DNA of 64,000 bases from UBA2965 sp036526135 (GCA_036526135.1 DATCZA010000068.1:62001-126000); one strand, 5' to 3'. Positions 47,712 to 57,656 are shown, numbered from the stretch's first letter. Translations and numbers: made by a program. The notes: generated from the letters alone by a model not told the origin.

Positions 47712-50700
47712 TCAGCCAGCCATCGCCGAGGCTTCTTCTACGTCTACCGAGACGAGCCGCGATACGCCGGGCTCGTTCATGGTAACGCCCATGAGATGGT
47801 CGGCCATCTCCATGGTGAGCTTGTTGTGGGTGATCACAACAAACTGCACGTCGGTAGACATATCCTTAATCAGCTCGGCAAAACGCATGACGTTCACGTC
47901 GTCGAGCGGCGCGTCCACCTCGTCGAGCATGCAGACCGGGCTCGGGTTGAGGTGGAAGATGGCAAAAATCAGAGCCACCGCCGTCATCGCCTTCTCCCCG
48001 CCCGAAAGCAGGTGAACGCTGGAATTGCGTTTGCCCGGCGGCCTCGCCATGAGCGAAACCCCGGTGTCGAGCAGATCCTCCCCTGTCAGCTCCAGATAGG
48101 CGTGTCCTCCGCCGAATACTTTCGGGAACAGCTCTCCCAGATGTCTGTTCACCGTCTCAAAGGTTTCCTTGAAGCGTGCGCGAGTCTCGCGATCGATCCT
48201 GCGAATTGCGCCGAGCAGGGTTTCCAGCGCCTGCTCCAGGTCCTCGTTCTGTTTGTCGAGGTAGACCTTACGCTCCGACTGCGCCTCGAACTCCTCGATG
48301 GCAGCCAGGTTGATGGGGCCAAGGCGCTGGATGCGCCGATCGGTCCTTTCGAGCAGCTCGACCCAGCGGGCCTCTTCCGCATCCTCGGCCAGCCCCTCGC
48401 GCACCTCGTCCGCGCCGAGGCCGGTGGCGGCGATCTGATCCGTGAGGTTGGACTGCTGCACGGCGAGTCCCTGGCGCTCGACCCGCGTGGTCTCGAGCTT
48501 CGAGCGAACGGTCTCCACCGCTGCTTCCGCTTCGCCACGCTCTGCCTGAAGCCCGCGAATCCGCTCGCCAAGCTGTTCGAGCTCGGCGCGCGCCGCGCCG
48601 AGCTGCCGCTCAACTTCCAACCGCTCGTTCAGCCTGGCCTCCAGGTCCTGGCGCAGCTCGGGCAGCGGCGTGGCGCTGGAGGCGATGCCGGCCTGAAGGT
48701 TGTCACGCTGCTCGTCCAGCTCGCGGCGCTGGCGAACCAGCCGGCCCCGCGCGGTCTCGCTGGCCGACATGCGGGACTCCAGGCTCTGCCACTCGGCGTT
48801 GAGAGCGTGGTACCGCTCACGATTGGCCCGGGCTTCTTCCCGGGCCGCGGCAAGCTCCGACTCCGACGCGGCACCACGAGCTTGGAGCTCCTCACGGGTG
48901 ACGTCCTGTTGCTCTCTGGTCCGCTCGGCGATGGCCAGGGCTTCCCTTGCCTCCAGAAGCTTGCGCGTCTCCTCGGAAACCTGAGCGTCGAGCTCCTCGC
49001 GCTCGCGACGGATCCGCTCCCGACGGGCGCCGGCCTCCTCGATCTGCACCCTTTTCACGCCGTGCTGGGCTTTCATGTCGCCGAGCCGAACGTTCAGGTC
49101 GTTGACCTCTGCCTGCAGCTTCGCTCGATCGTGTTCGAGCTCCTCGGCCTGCCCGCGCCCTTCCACGACCTGGCGTTGCAGCTCGGCAAGGCCGAGCTCG
49201 GCTTCCTCGACCCGCAGCCCGAGGGTTTCCAGCTCCTGAGTCCGCTGGATGATGCCCGAATCCTGCTCGCTGACCGGCAGGATACGGACCCAGTCGGGTC
49301 CGACCCAGATCCCCTGGCGGGTAATGATGCTCTGGCCGGCCCGCAACCCGCTGCGGTGCGCAAAAGCCACCTCGACGGACTCCGCCGCGAAAATCCCATA
49401 AAGCAGGGAATCGAGCTTGAGACTCCCGGATCTAATGAGGGAGGAAAGGCTCGGCAGCTCTCCGCTGCTCTCGGCGTGGAAACTTCCTTCCACCAGGGTC
49501 ACGCCGGCGCCCGGCAGGTGATCCAGAGCAACGCCGAACGGGCTCACATCGTCAACGCGTATGCCCTGAAGATCGTCGCCCAGCACCGATTCAACGGCAT
49601 GTTCCCATCCGGGCACCACCGCCAGAGCTTCACCCAGACGCTCGGCCGAGCCGAGGCCTCGGGCGTCGACCCAATCCTGCGCAGAACGCTCGTCACGGCC
49701 CAGGGCGGCACGCTGAACGGCCTGCAGGCTGGCGAGATCGTGTCTGAGCGACTGCAGCTCACCACGGGCCTCCTCGACCATGCGCTCCCGAACCAGCAGA
49801 TCTTCCCGGATGGAGCCAAGGGCCTTGATGGTGCGATCGGTGTCGGCCTCCAGGCCGCTCCGCCGCGATTCGATACCGGCTATCTCTTCGGCCAGGGACG
49901 CCACGTCGTCGCTGGCAAGAACGGGCACCTCCTGGGCATCGTCAAGCAGCTGGTCGTGGCGGCCTCGAAGACGCTGAAGGAGCTGATCGAGGTGCTCCAC
50001 GCGGGAGGCCTGAACCTCTGCGTCCCTTTCGTTCTGAGACGCTCGATTCCTGAACTCGTCCCATTCAGCCTGCCACGCCCGGTGCTTCTGCTCGAGCTCG
50101 GCCAGGCGGGCGGCGGCCAGGCCATCCCCGCGCTCGGCCTCCTGCCGGCGCGGCTCCAGCTCGGCGAGCTGCTCACGCAGCTCGCGAATCTGCGTCTCGT
50201 CCATGGCCAGCTGACGGCCCGTTTCCTCCGAGCGCCGGGTAACCGTCTCCAGGTCGAGCTCGAGCTGCTTGACCCGCTGCTGGTTGAACTGAATGGCCTC
50301 CTCGATGCGCGCGATGTCCGCACCGAGCTGGTAAAAGGTCCCCTGAACCTGGTTGACGGCGGCGCTGGTATCGGCGTGAGCCTGGCGACCCTGCTCGATC
50401 TGCGTGTCGATGGCCTGCTGCTCCGCCTGCCGGCGGCTCAGCTCGACCTCGAGCTGCTGGATCCGCTCCCGATGGGCGTCGAGCACGGCTTCGAGCGCCA
50501 CCAGACGGATGGTGTGCAGCTCGGCAGTCAGCTTGCGCTCTTCCTCTTTGAGCTCTCGATATCGCTCCGCCGCGCGGGATTGACGCTTGAGATGCTGAAG
50601 TTGCCTGTCGAGTTCCTCACGGATGTCGTTGAGCCGGTCCAGGTTTTCCCGGGTATGGCGAACCCGGTTCTCGGTCTCCCGGCGACGCTCCTTGTACTTC

Positions 50701-51212
50701 GAGATCCCGGCTGCTTCCTCAAGGTAGACCCGCAGGTCTTCGGGTTTCGCCTCGACGAGCTGGCTGATCATCCCCTGCTCGATGATGGAGTAGCTGCGCG
50801 GACCGAATCCCGTGCCGAGGAAGATGTCCATGATGTCCCGGCGCCGGCATTTGTTGCCGTTGAGGAAGTAGGTGGACTGGGCTTCCCGGGTGACCTGGCG
50901 CCGAACCGAGATCTCGGCGTATGCCGCGTACTCGCCGCCGATCCGGCCGTCCTCGTTGCTGAAGATCAGCTCGATGCTGGCGATCGCCGTGGGCTTGCGC
51001 GAATTGGAACCGTTGAAGATGACGTCGGTGAGGTTTTCACCGCGCAACTGCTTCGCCGAACTTTCACCCATGACCCATCGAACCGCGTCGATGATGTTGG
51101 ACTTGCCGCAACCGTTAGGGCCAACGACGGCGCACCGATTGCTGGGGAGGATGACGGTTGTCGGGTCGACGAAAGACTTGAAGCCAGCGAGCTTGATCTG
51201 CTTTAGCCGCAT
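47712..51212 (-). CDS. smc: Chromosome partition protein SMC
   Basis: ATPase of the SMC condensin complex that organises and segregates the chromosome. The 1166-residue protein has the N-terminal Walker A GPNGCGKSNIIDAVRWVMG, long coiled coils (about 170-500 and 640-1000), a hinge in between (GDDLQGIRVDDVSPFGVALD), and the C-terminal ABC signature LLSGGEKAMTAVALIFA with Walker B PVCMLDEVDAPLDD. It starts at the ATG at 51210-51212 without a visible strong ribosome site. The region is antisense-ORF-rich, but only this frame has homology. scpA/scpB are not in the window. Confidence 0.97.
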   Translation of the reverse strand: MRLKQIKLAGFKSFVDPTTVILPSNRCAVVGPNGCGKSNIIDAVRWVMGESSAKQLRGENLTDVIFNGSNSRKPTAIASIELIFSNEDGRIGGEYAAYAEISVRRQVTREAQSTYFLNGNKCRRRDIMDIFLGTGFGPRSYSIIEQGMISQLVEAKPEDLRVYLEEAAGISKYKERRRETENRVRHTRENLDRLNDIREELDRQLQHLKRQSRAAERYRELKEEERKLTAELHTIRLVALEAVLDAHRERIQQLEVELSRRQAEQQAIDTQIEQGRQAHADTSAAVNQVQGTFYQLGADIARIEEAIQFNQQRVKQLELDLETVTRRSEETGRQLAMDETQIRELREQLAELEPRRQEAERGDGLAAARLAELEQKHRAWQAEWDEFRNRASQNERDAEVQASRVEHLDQLLQRLRGRHDQLLDDAQEVPVLASDDVASLAEEIAGIESRRSGLEADTDRTIKALGSIREDLLVRERMVEEARGELQSLRHDLASLQAVQRAALGRDERSAQDWVDARGLGSAERLGEALAVVPGWEHAVESVLGDDLQGIRVDDVSPFGVALDHLPGAGVTLVEGSFHAESSGELPSLSSLIRSGSLKLDSLLYGIFAAESVEVAFAHRSGLRAGQSIITRQGIWVGPDWVRILPVSEQDSGIIQRTQELETLGLRVEEAELGLAELQRQVVEGRGQAEELEHDRAKLQAEVNDLNVRLGDMKAQHGVKRVQIEEAGARRERIRREREELDAQVSEETRKLLEAREALAIAERTREQQDVTREELQARGAASESELAAAREEARANRERYHALNAEWQSLESRMSASETARGRLVRQRRELDEQRDNLQAGIASSATPLPELRQDLEARLNERLEVERQLGAARAELEQLGERIRGLQAERGEAEAAVETVRSKLETTRVERQGLAVQQSNLTDQIAATGLGADEVREGLAEDAEEARWVELLERTDRRIQRLGPINLAAIEEFEAQSERKVYLDKQNEDLEQALETLLGAIRRIDRETRARFKETFETVNRHLGELFPKVFGGGHAYLELTGEDLLDTGVSLMARPPGKRNSSVHLLSGGEKAMTAVALIFAIFHLNPSPVCMLDEVDAPLDDVNVMRFAELIKDMSTDVQFVVITHNKLTMEMADHLMGVTMNEPGVSRLVSVDVEEASAMAG

Positions 51213-51297
51213 GGAGACCGAGAGATCACCCTGTCTTAAGACCGCGGTAGTCTAAAGCAATTGCCTACCGAGCGTAACACCCAAACGACCCTGAAAA

Positions 51298-51981
51298 TCA
51301 GGAACTTCGGCACTCCGCTGCCAGCTGACCCTCGCGCCGGCCGAATGCCCGAACCAACTCCCCCACACGATTGTCGTCGCCGCGTGACAGCGCTTCGAGG
51401 AGAGCATGGTGAAAGCGGATCGTATCGCGCATCTCGTAGCCCGTGTGTCGGGCCGCCCGATGGGCCAGACGCAGGGCCGATGGCAGGAGCGCACGCAGCA
51501 CGGAGACCAGGTAGACATCGTTGAGCTCGGCAAGACAGCCGTCGACGAACGCCTTCCTCGCCGCGATCGATCCTTCCAGATCGTTCCGGCCGAGGGCCAT
51601 CGCCATTTCCTCGACCGCCTGGGCCGGCAGGCCGAGATCGAGGTAGGGAACGCGGGCAAGCTTTCCGAAAAAGGCAGCCGCCAGGTCCGTGAACAGCTCG
51701 CTGAAGCTGACCAGCTCCTCTCCCGTGAGATCCCTGACGATGGCGCCCCGGCGGGGCAGGAGATCGATGAGGTGGCGGCTTTCCAGTATCAGCAGCGCTT
51801 CCCGGACCGACCCTCTGGACACTCCCAGATCGTCCGCCACCCGAAGTTCCTGTATCCGGGCATTGGCGCCAAGTCGGCCTGTGATGATCTCGCGGGCCAG
51901 ATGCTCCGCGATCTGTTCGGTGAGGCTGATTGCCGGAGCACAGCCCTGTTGCTCCGCATTGTTGTTGGCTCTGGTCGCCAT
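51298..51981 (-). CDS. GntR-family transcriptional regulator (FCD type)
   Basis: A 227-residue regulator: an N-terminal winged helix-turn-helix of GntR type (QIAEHLAREIITGRLGANARIQELRVADDLGVSRGSVREALLILES) and an all-helical C-terminal ligand domain of the FadR/FCD type. The start ATG at 51979-51981 has AAGGA upstream. It sits 85 bases upstream of smc and 105 bases downstream of ccmI. A GntR gene beside smc also occurs in Pseudomonas, so the linkage may be ancestral. Ligand and targets unknown. Confidence 0.9.
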   Translation of the reverse strand: MATRANNNAEQQGCAPAISLTEQIAEHLAREIITGRLGANARIQELRVADDLGVSRGSVREALLILESRHLIDLLPRRGAIVRDLTGEELVSFSELFTDLAAAFFGKLARVPYLDLGLPAQAVEEMAMALGRNDLEGSIAARKAFVDGCLAELNDVYLVSVLRALLPSALRLAHRAARHTGYEMRDTIRFHHALLEALSRGDDNRVGELVRAFGRREGQLAAECRSS

Positions 51982-52086
51982 GGCGATCCTTCGTTGTACG
52001 GAACCGGATGAGAGCTATGACCGCCCCGCTTTCGATTGGTTCGCCGTCGCCCAAACCGGCCCGAGCACCCCCTGCCGGCCGAAGCG

Positions 52087-53280
52087 CTAGGAGGGATCCG
52101 GTTCCCGCAGAACGGCTTCGACCCTGCGCGGGGCCGTCAATCGCGAAAGATCCAGCAACTGGGAGCGCCACTCCCAGTCGCCCGCCTGGGCCGCGGGAGC
52201 GCCTGAGCGGCTCAGCCGCACCACCAGCTCCACTTCCCCGGCCTGGGAGAGCGGCCGGTCAGCGTTCATCGCCACCGCGTCGTCCAACCGCAGGTCCAGG
52301 GGCAGAGATGTCGATGGTCTGCGGACCACCGCGTACGGCATCCCGCCTCCCGGCGGGCGGGCAATGACGAACAGCGTCCAGCCCGCGGGCGAGGTGCCGT
52401 CCGCGGTCACGGACACGTCCAGGCTCGGAACCAGGTCTCCGAGGCGGGCTCGCGCCTGCTGCAGCCCGGCTGCGAGCACGGCGCGCTGTTCGGTCTCCAG
52501 GTTTCCCGAGAGAGCCCGCGAGAACAGAGCCACTGCCTCCCGATAGTCGCCGCGCCGATAGGCGTCGATGGCGTAAATCTCGAGCACCAGCGGCTGGTTG
52601 GGCTGCGCTTTCAGCAGACGATCGCCGATGACCCTGGTTTCCCGGTCAATTTCGCCCCCGGAGCTCAGGTACCGAGCCTGGAGCCAGTAGGCGTCGACCA
52701 CCGGGCTTTCGCCCGACAGCGCGTGGGACATGGCAAACGCCTGCGCCGCCCGCCCGAAGCTGCCCAGCTGAAGATTCGCAAGGCCCAGGAGATACCAGCT
52801 GCTGGCATCGTCCGAGCGCCGCTCAACGCGGCTATCGAGCCGGTCTCGCCAACCGGCGACCTCGGCGCGCTGGGTGCGCGGGTCCATGGCGAGAAGCGCT
52901 TCCGCGCCCGCTATCTGCTGCGCGCCCGGATCTCCGACCTCGAGATAGACGATCAGCACCACCAGGGGCAACAGCACCGCGAGCGTCAGCACGACGGCGG
53001 GCGACACCGGTCTGGAATCGACGCCCTGCCCGGACGCCGTCTGCTCGAAATCGCCGAGCAGAGCAGAGCCCAGCTCCTCGGCCACCGCGTCGCGGGATGC
53101 TGGCGAGAGCTGACCGGCCGCCACGTCGACGTCCAGCTCGGCGAGCCGCTCCTGGTAGAGGGATCGGACCGCAACGCTCCTGTCCGTCCGGCCGCCCTGA
53201 AGCCCTCCGCGCAGCAGCGGGACAACCACGATGAGCACACCTGCGAGCATCATCAGCCCCGCCATCAGCCAGAAGCTCAT
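52087..53280 (-). CDS. ccmI: Cytochrome c maturation protein CcmI (CycH-like)
   Basis: A 397-residue membrane protein that presents apocytochrome c to the haem ligase. It starts with a transmembrane segment (FWLMAGLMMLAGVLIVVVPLL), a Leu-zipper-like cytoplasmic part (LYQERLAELDVDVAAGQLSPA), a second TM (VVLTLAVLLPLVVLIVYLEVG) and TPR units (SSWYLLGLANLQLGSFGRAAQAFAMS; AIDAYRRGDYREAVALFSRAL). The C-terminal beta-rich part resembles other fused CycH proteins. ATGA overlap with ccmH. Confidence 0.92.
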   Translation of the reverse strand: MSFWLMAGLMMLAGVLIVVVPLLRGGLQGGRTDRSVAVRSLYQERLAELDVDVAAGQLSPASRDAVAEELGSALLGDFEQTASGQGVDSRPVSPAVVLTLAVLLPLVVLIVYLEVGDPGAQQIAGAEALLAMDPRTQRAEVAGWRDRLDSRVERRSDDASSWYLLGLANLQLGSFGRAAQAFAMSHALSGESPVVDAYWLQARYLSSGGEIDRETRVIGDRLLKAQPNQPLVLEIYAIDAYRRGDYREAVALFSRALSGNLETEQRAVLAAGLQQARARLGDLVPSLDVSVTADGTSPAGWTLFVIARPPGGGMPYAVVRRPSTSLPLDLRLDDAVAMNADRPLSQAGEVELVVRLSRSGAPAAQAGDWEWRSQLLDLSRLTAPRRVEAVLREPDPS

Positions 53281-53741
53281 GATTCTTCCAGGATCTCACG
53301 CAGCCGCCGGGCGTCTGTCTCGCTGAGCTTCGGGGGCGGCGGCTGCCGGAGGACGCGATACAGAACCCCAAGGCCTACGAGCAACAGGAGGCCGGGAGCC
53401 AGCCAGAGGATCGACGTGTCGAACCGAAAGGGCGGGTCGTAAAGCACGAAATCCCCGTAACGCGACTGGAGAAACTCGCGAACTTCGGCGTCGCTCATGC
53501 CCTCGACGACGACGAGCCGATGCACCGTGCGCCGCAGGTCCTTGGCAATGGGCGCATCGGAGCCGGCGAGGTTGGTGTTCAGACACTTCGGACAGCGAAA
53601 CTCCGCAATCAGCGCACGATAGCGCGCTTCCGTAGCCGGGTCGGGAAAGTCGTGGACGTCCACCGGGCCGGCCCCCAGGGCCGCACCCGCAGCAACGAGC
53701 AGGCCGAAAATGGCCGCGCGACGACGATCAGCCATTCTCAT
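53277..53741 (-). CDS. ccmH: Cytochrome c maturation protein CcmH
   Basis: Thiol-reducing partner for the apocytochrome CxxCH motif. The 154-residue protein has a signal peptide, a three-helix domain with the FRCPKCLNTNL motif (LRCxxC of the family) and SDAEVREFLQSRYGDFVLYDPPF, then a C-terminal membrane helix. This is the short form, with the CcmI/CycH part encoded separately. It overlaps ccmG by 14 bases. Confidence 0.95.
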   Translation of the reverse strand: MRMADRRRAAIFGLLVAAGAALGAGPVDVHDFPDPATEARYRALIAEFRCPKCLNTNLAGSDAPIAKDLRRTVHRLVVVEGMSDAEVREFLQSRYGDFVLYDPPFRFDTSILWLAPGLLLLVGLGVLYRVLRQPPPPKLSETDARRLREILEES

Positions 53742-54267
53742 CGTGCAGGCGCTCCAGCGCGGGCAGGATTTCTTCTTTCCAGACGCGCTCGTTCACCTCC
53801 CCGACCCGCTTGTAGACGATCACCCCCCTGGCATCGAGGAGAAAGCTTTCCGGAGCCCCGTAGACGCCGAGCTCCACCCCCAGGGATCCGTCCGCGTCCT
53901 GAAGCGTAAATTCGTATGGGTCCCCGAAATCGGCGAGCCAGCGCAGCGCCTTGACCGGGTCGTCCTTGTAGTTCACCCCCACGAGGCGGAGCCCCGTCTC
54001 GGCGCGAATGCGCATCAGCTCGTCGTGCTCGGCCCGGCAGGTGGGACACCAGGTTGCCCATACGTTGACCAGCACCGGGGAGCCCAGCAGAGCATCCCGG
54101 CTTACGGTGCCCGCTCCCCCGAGAAGCGAAGCCGAGAACTCTGGAAACGGACGATCGAGCAGCGCCGAGGGGAGCTCGCGAGGATCATTGAGCTTGAAGC
54201 CCGCATAGCCGAAACCGACGATGATGACGAACACCAGCAGCGGCACGAACAGGCGCAGCCGTCTCAT
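53728..54267 (-). CDS. ccmG: Thiol:disulfide interchange protein CcmG/DsbE
   Basis: Periplasmic membrane-anchored thioredoxin that keeps apocytochrome cysteines reduced. The 179-residue protein has an N-terminal anchor (RLRLFVPLLVFVIIVGFGYAG), the active site WCPTC in NVWATWCPTCRAEH and the family's GVYGAPESFLLDARGVIVYKRVG. The frame extends upstream in ccmF, but the ATG at 54265-54267 overlaps the ccmF stop by 4 bases and starts the homology. Confidence 0.95.
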   Translation of the reverse strand: MRRLRLFVPLLVFVIIVGFGYAGFKLNDPRELPSALLDRPFPEFSASLLGGAGTVSRDALLGSPVLVNVWATWCPTCRAEHDELMRIRAETGLRLVGVNYKDDPVKALRWLADFGDPYEFTLQDADGSLGVELGVYGAPESFLLDARGVIVYKRVGEVNERVWKEEILPALERLHDENG

Positions 54268-56219
54268 CGCGCCGCCTCCGCGACCTGAGCCGACAGGAGC
54301 TTCTCCTTGAGCCGCCGGTAGCGCGAATCGAAAACCGCCAGGCAGCCGCCGAAAGCCATCAGAAGCCCGCCCAGCCAGATCCAGCGCACGAACGGCTTCA
54401 CCTGAATGCGAACGGCCCAATCACCTCCTTGAAGGGGTTCGCCCAGGGAGATGTAAAGGTCGCGCGTGAACCCAGCATCGATGGCGGCCTCGGTCATGAC
54501 GTTGCCGCCCGCCAGGTAGCGACGCTTCTCGGGCTGCAGCACGATGCGGGCATCGCCCTCCTGCACGCTGAAGCTGCCCCGGTCGGCCACGTAGTTGGAA
54601 CCACGATGGGGATTGACGCCGAGAAACTCGATGGCCCGACCATCGAGCACGACGACCTCGCCCGGGGACATGCGCAGGTCCTTTTCCACGGACCACTGCG
54701 AGGTCAGCGCGATGCCCAGGATGGCCACTGCGAAGCCGGCGTGCGCGGCGAACATGCCCCAATAGGCCAACGGCACGCGGGCGACGCCGCGCCGCGCCCG
54801 GGTCCAGAGGTCTCGTGAGTGCGTGGCCAGGATCGCGCAGGCCAACGCCACGGAAAGGGCGACCTGCCAGGATACTCCTCCGGCAAGCACCAGCGGCGCG
54901 CCCACACCGAGCAGCAGGCTCACCCCGAGCGCGGGCAACAGCCCGCGCAGAATCTCGCGTCGCTCCGTGCGCTTCCAGCGCAGCAGGGGCGCGGTAGCCA
55001 GCGCCGCTGCGAGCAGAAGCATGAGGGGGACGAATCCCGCATTGAAATACGGCACGCCGACGGAAATCTTGTCTCCGCCCGACACCGCCTCGTAGGCCAG
55101 CGGGTAGAGCGTGCCCAGCAGAACCACCGCCATGCTGACCACCAGCAGCACGTTGTTGAGCAGAATGAAGGCTTCCCGGCTGAGCGGCTCGAAACGGGCC
55201 CGGGACGCGACGACGCCGGCCCGCACGCCGTAGAGCAGCAGGGAGCCGCCCACGATGAGGATGAGGAAGCCCAGAATGAACAGCCCTCTCTCAGGATCCA
55301 CCGCGAAGGCGTGAACCGAGGTGAGAACACCGGACCGCACGATGAACGCGCCCAGCAGGCTCAGCGAAAAGGTAGTGATGGCCAGGAGCACCGTCCAGCT
55401 TTTGAACGTTCCGCGTTTCTCGGTCACGGCAAGGGAGTGAATCAGCGCCGTGCCCACCAGCCAGGGCATGAAGGATGCGTTCTCCACTGGGTCCCAGAAC
55501 CACCAGCCACCCCAGCCGAGCTCGTAGTAGGCCCACCAGCTGCCCAGCGCGATGCCCACGGTCAGAAAAGCCCATGCCACGTTGCTCCAGGGTCGCGACC
55601 AACGCGCCCAGGCGGCATCCAGCCGACCGGACAGCAGCGCGGCCACGGCAAAGGCGAAGGCCACGGAGAAACCCACGTAGCCCATGTAGAGCATCGGCGG
55701 GTGAACGATTAGCCCGAAGTCCTGGAGGACCGGATTCAGATCAGAGCCTTCCGCGGGAGAGAGCGGAACGAGCCGCTCGAAGGGGTTGCTCGTGAAGATG
55801 AGGAACGAAAGAAAGCCCAGATTGAGGAAGCCCATCACCCCCAGCACCCGGCTGTGAAACTCCAGCGGCAGGGTCCGTCCCAGCACGGCCACGGCAAGCG
55901 TCCAGCCGGACATGATCAGCGTCCAGAGAAGAAAAGACCCTTCGTGAGCACCCCAGACGGCGCTGAACTTGTAGTACCAGGGCAGCAGCGTGTTGGAGTT
56001 GTTCGCCACGTAGGCGACGGAAAAGTCGTCGGCAAGAAAAGCTTGGGTGAGCACGCCGAAGGCCAACGCGCAGAACACTGCCTGGCCGGTGACCAGCGAC
56101 AGGTTCGCCCGGAGCAGCCTGCCCCCCGCCAGATTCAGACCGCCGAGGCCGAACACGGCAAGCAGCCCGCTCAGGCAGAGCGCGATGACCAGTGCCAGAT
56201 GTCCCAGCTCTACGATCAC
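54264..56219 (-). CDS. ccmF: Cytochrome c haem lyase subunit CcmF
   Basis: Polytopic membrane protein that joins haem to apocytochrome c. The 651-residue sequence has about 15 hydrophobic segments and the tryptophan-rich haem motif GWGGWWFWDPVENASFMPW, with histidines in nearby loops (VHPPMLYMGY; AHEGSFLLW). Both the ccmE and ccmG sides overlap by 4 bases. Confidence 0.97.
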   Translation of the reverse strand: MIVELGHLALVIALCLSGLLAVFGLGGLNLAGGRLLRANLSLVTGQAVFCALAFGVLTQAFLADDFSVAYVANNSNTLLPWYYKFSAVWGAHEGSFLLWTLIMSGWTLAVAVLGRTLPLEFHSRVLGVMGFLNLGFLSFLIFTSNPFERLVPLSPAEGSDLNPVLQDFGLIVHPPMLYMGYVGFSVAFAFAVAALLSGRLDAAWARWSRPWSNVAWAFLTVGIALGSWWAYYELGWGGWWFWDPVENASFMPWLVGTALIHSLAVTEKRGTFKSWTVLLAITTFSLSLLGAFIVRSGVLTSVHAFAVDPERGLFILGFLILIVGGSLLLYGVRAGVVASRARFEPLSREAFILLNNVLLVVSMAVVLLGTLYPLAYEAVSGGDKISVGVPYFNAGFVPLMLLLAAALATAPLLRWKRTERREILRGLLPALGVSLLLGVGAPLVLAGGVSWQVALSVALACAILATHSRDLWTRARRGVARVPLAYWGMFAAHAGFAVAILGIALTSQWSVEKDLRMSPGEVVVLDGRAIEFLGVNPHRGSNYVADRGSFSVQEGDARIVLQPEKRRYLAGGNVMTEAAIDAGFTRDLYISLGEPLQGGDWAVRIQVKPFVRWIWLGGLLMAFGGCLAVFDSRYRRLKEKLLSAQVAEAAR

Positions 56220-56644
56220 GGCGGGCCGGCGTGCATGCCGTCCAGCTCCGGAGGCATGTAGTTCTCGTCGTGCTTCGCCAACACCTCCTCGGCCCGGAAG
56301 ACGCCGCTCGGGTCGAGCTCGCCGCGGACGAGGATTCCCTGACCTTCGCGGAACAGATCGGGCAGGATGCCGCTGTAGAGCACCGTGAAGGCTGCGCCCT
56401 GGTAATCGGTGAGCACGAACTCCACGTCGAGCTCATTGCCCGTGCGCGCCACGCTGCCCTCGAGAACCATGCCACCTGCCCGGATCTGCGTGCCCAGCGG
56501 CGCTTCGCCGGCCACGATCTGATCCGGCGGGTAGAAGAGATTCAGATTTTCGTTGAGCGCCACCAGCACGAAGAACGCCGTCGCCATGGTCCCGAGGAGC
56601 AGGAAGGACACAACGATCAACCGGTTACGCCGTTTCGGATTCAC
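56216..56644 (-). CDS. ccmE: Haem chaperone CcmE
   Basis: Carries haem covalently on a histidine from CcmC to CcmF. The 142-residue protein has an N-terminal anchor (RLIVVSFLLLGTMATAFFVLV), an OB-fold periplasmic domain and the haem-binding motif AKHDENYMPPEL, with His and the downstream Tyr in the HxxxY spacing. It overlaps ccmD and ccmF by 4 bases each. Confidence 0.97.
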   Translation of the reverse strand: MNPKRRNRLIVVSFLLLGTMATAFFVLVALNENLNLFYPPDQIVAGEAPLGTQIRAGGMVLEGSVARTGNELDVEFVLTDYQGAAFTVLYSGILPDLFREGQGILVRGELDPSGVFRAEEVLAKHDENYMPPELDGMHAGPP

Positions 56645-56832
56645 GTCCGCACACCCTCCGCCGCCTGCCTTCGTCTTTCCGCATCCGCCTGCTCACGCAG
56701 GTAGCGCCGGCGGCCGGTGATCGGCGCCAACACGTTGACCAGCACCACGGCCAGCGTCAGCCCGTAGCTCAACCACACGTACGGGCCGTGCCCACCCATC
56801 GTCAGAAAGTCACCGAACGTTTCGAAGCTCAC
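56641..56832 (-). CDS. ccmD: Haem exporter accessory protein CcmD
   Basis: A 63-residue single-span protein (VSFETFGDFLTMGGHGPYVW, then LSYGLTLAVVLVNVLAP) with a basic tail RRRYLREQADAERRR, typical of CcmD, which stabilises CcmE-haem release. The start is a GTG at 56830-56832 inside a GTGA overlap with the ccmC stop. It is easily missed because it is short and in a longer open frame. Confidence 0.9.
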   Translation of the reverse strand: MSFETFGDFLTMGGHGPYVWLSYGLTLAVVLVNVLAPITGRRRYLREQADAERRRQAAEGVRT

Positions 56833-57581
56833 CGGGCCTCCTCGAGCACCATGTCGCGCACCCACTGCGTGCCCGCTTCCCGCTGCAGGATCTCCAGTCG
56901 AAGACGACTCAACAGGTTGGCACCGAACAGGCAGTAGATGCCGACGACGTTCACCGCCAGAGGCAGCCACATCTCCACCGGCATGCTCGGCGCCGCGGTG
57001 AGCTTGAAGGTAGCAGGCTGATGCAGGGTCAACCACCAGTCGACGGAGTACTTGATGATGGGGATGTTCACCACCCCGATGACGGCCAGCACGGCGCAGG
57101 CGCGCCCGGCGGCCTCCTGCCGGGGTATGGCCTGACGCAGCGCGTAGATCCCGAAGTACAAAAAGAGCAGCACCAGCATGGAAGTCGTGCGCGCATCCCA
57201 CACCCACCAGGCGCCCCAAGTGGGCTTGCCCCAGATCGCACCCGTCATCAGCGCCAGCACCGTCATCCACATCCCGAACGGCGCAACCGTTGCCAGCACC
57301 ATGTCTGCAAGCTTCATGCGCCAAACCAGCAGGACCACGCCGGCGCACCCCATCACGAGATAAGCGGTCTGGGCCACGATGGCGGTGGGCACGTGGACGT
57401 AAATGATCCGGAAACTGTTGCCCTGCTGGTAGTCGGGCGGGGCGAAGGCGAGCCCCCAGATACATCCCGTGCCCAGCAGCAGCGCCGCCAGCCCTGCGAG
57501 GATCTTCAGCCAGGGACCGCTGATGCCGTAGAACCAGCGCGGGGATCCCAGCCGGTGCCAGAATTCCTTCAGCGTCGCCAA
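56829..57581 (-). CDS. ccmC: Haem exporter CcmC
   Basis: A 250-residue membrane protein that loads haem onto CcmE. It has about six hydrophobic helices and the WGxWWxWD motif in KPTWGAWWVWDARTTSM. The start is a TTG at 57579-57581 (GAGGG seven bases upstream). It follows ccmB after an unusual 115-base gap that holds a perfect 13-base tandem repeat; elsewhere the operon overlaps. Confidence 0.95.
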   Translation of the reverse strand: MATLKEFWHRLGSPRWFYGISGPWLKILAGLAALLLGTGCIWGLAFAPPDYQQGNSFRIIYVHVPTAIVAQTAYLVMGCAGVVLLVWRMKLADMVLATVAPFGMWMTVLALMTGAIWGKPTWGAWWVWDARTTSMLVLLFLYFGIYALRQAIPRQEAAGRACAVLAVIGVVNIPIIKYSVDWWLTLHQPATFKLTAAPSMPVEMWLPLAVNVVGIYCLFGANLLSRLRLEILQREAGTQWVRDMVLEEAR

Positions 57582-57630
57582 GGGCCGCCCTCACGTCGCC
57601 GTCGTAACGTTGTCGTTTGCCGAGCAATCA

Positions 57631-57656
57631 TATGCATCCGCGATATGCATCCGCGT
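57631..57656. repeat. Perfect 13-base tandem duplication between ccmB and ccmC
   Basis: ATATGCATCCGCG occurs twice head to tail (57631-57643 and 57644-57656). It lies in the only sizeable non-coding gap of the ccm operon, about 50 bases before the ccmC start. Confidence 0.9.

Noticed and set aside
47796..51206. A 1136-residue plus-strand open frame opposite smc
   Set aside because: A mirror of the smc codon pattern (Leu/Val/Gly/His-rich), with no recognisable domain; smc itself has Walker A, hinge and signature motifs.
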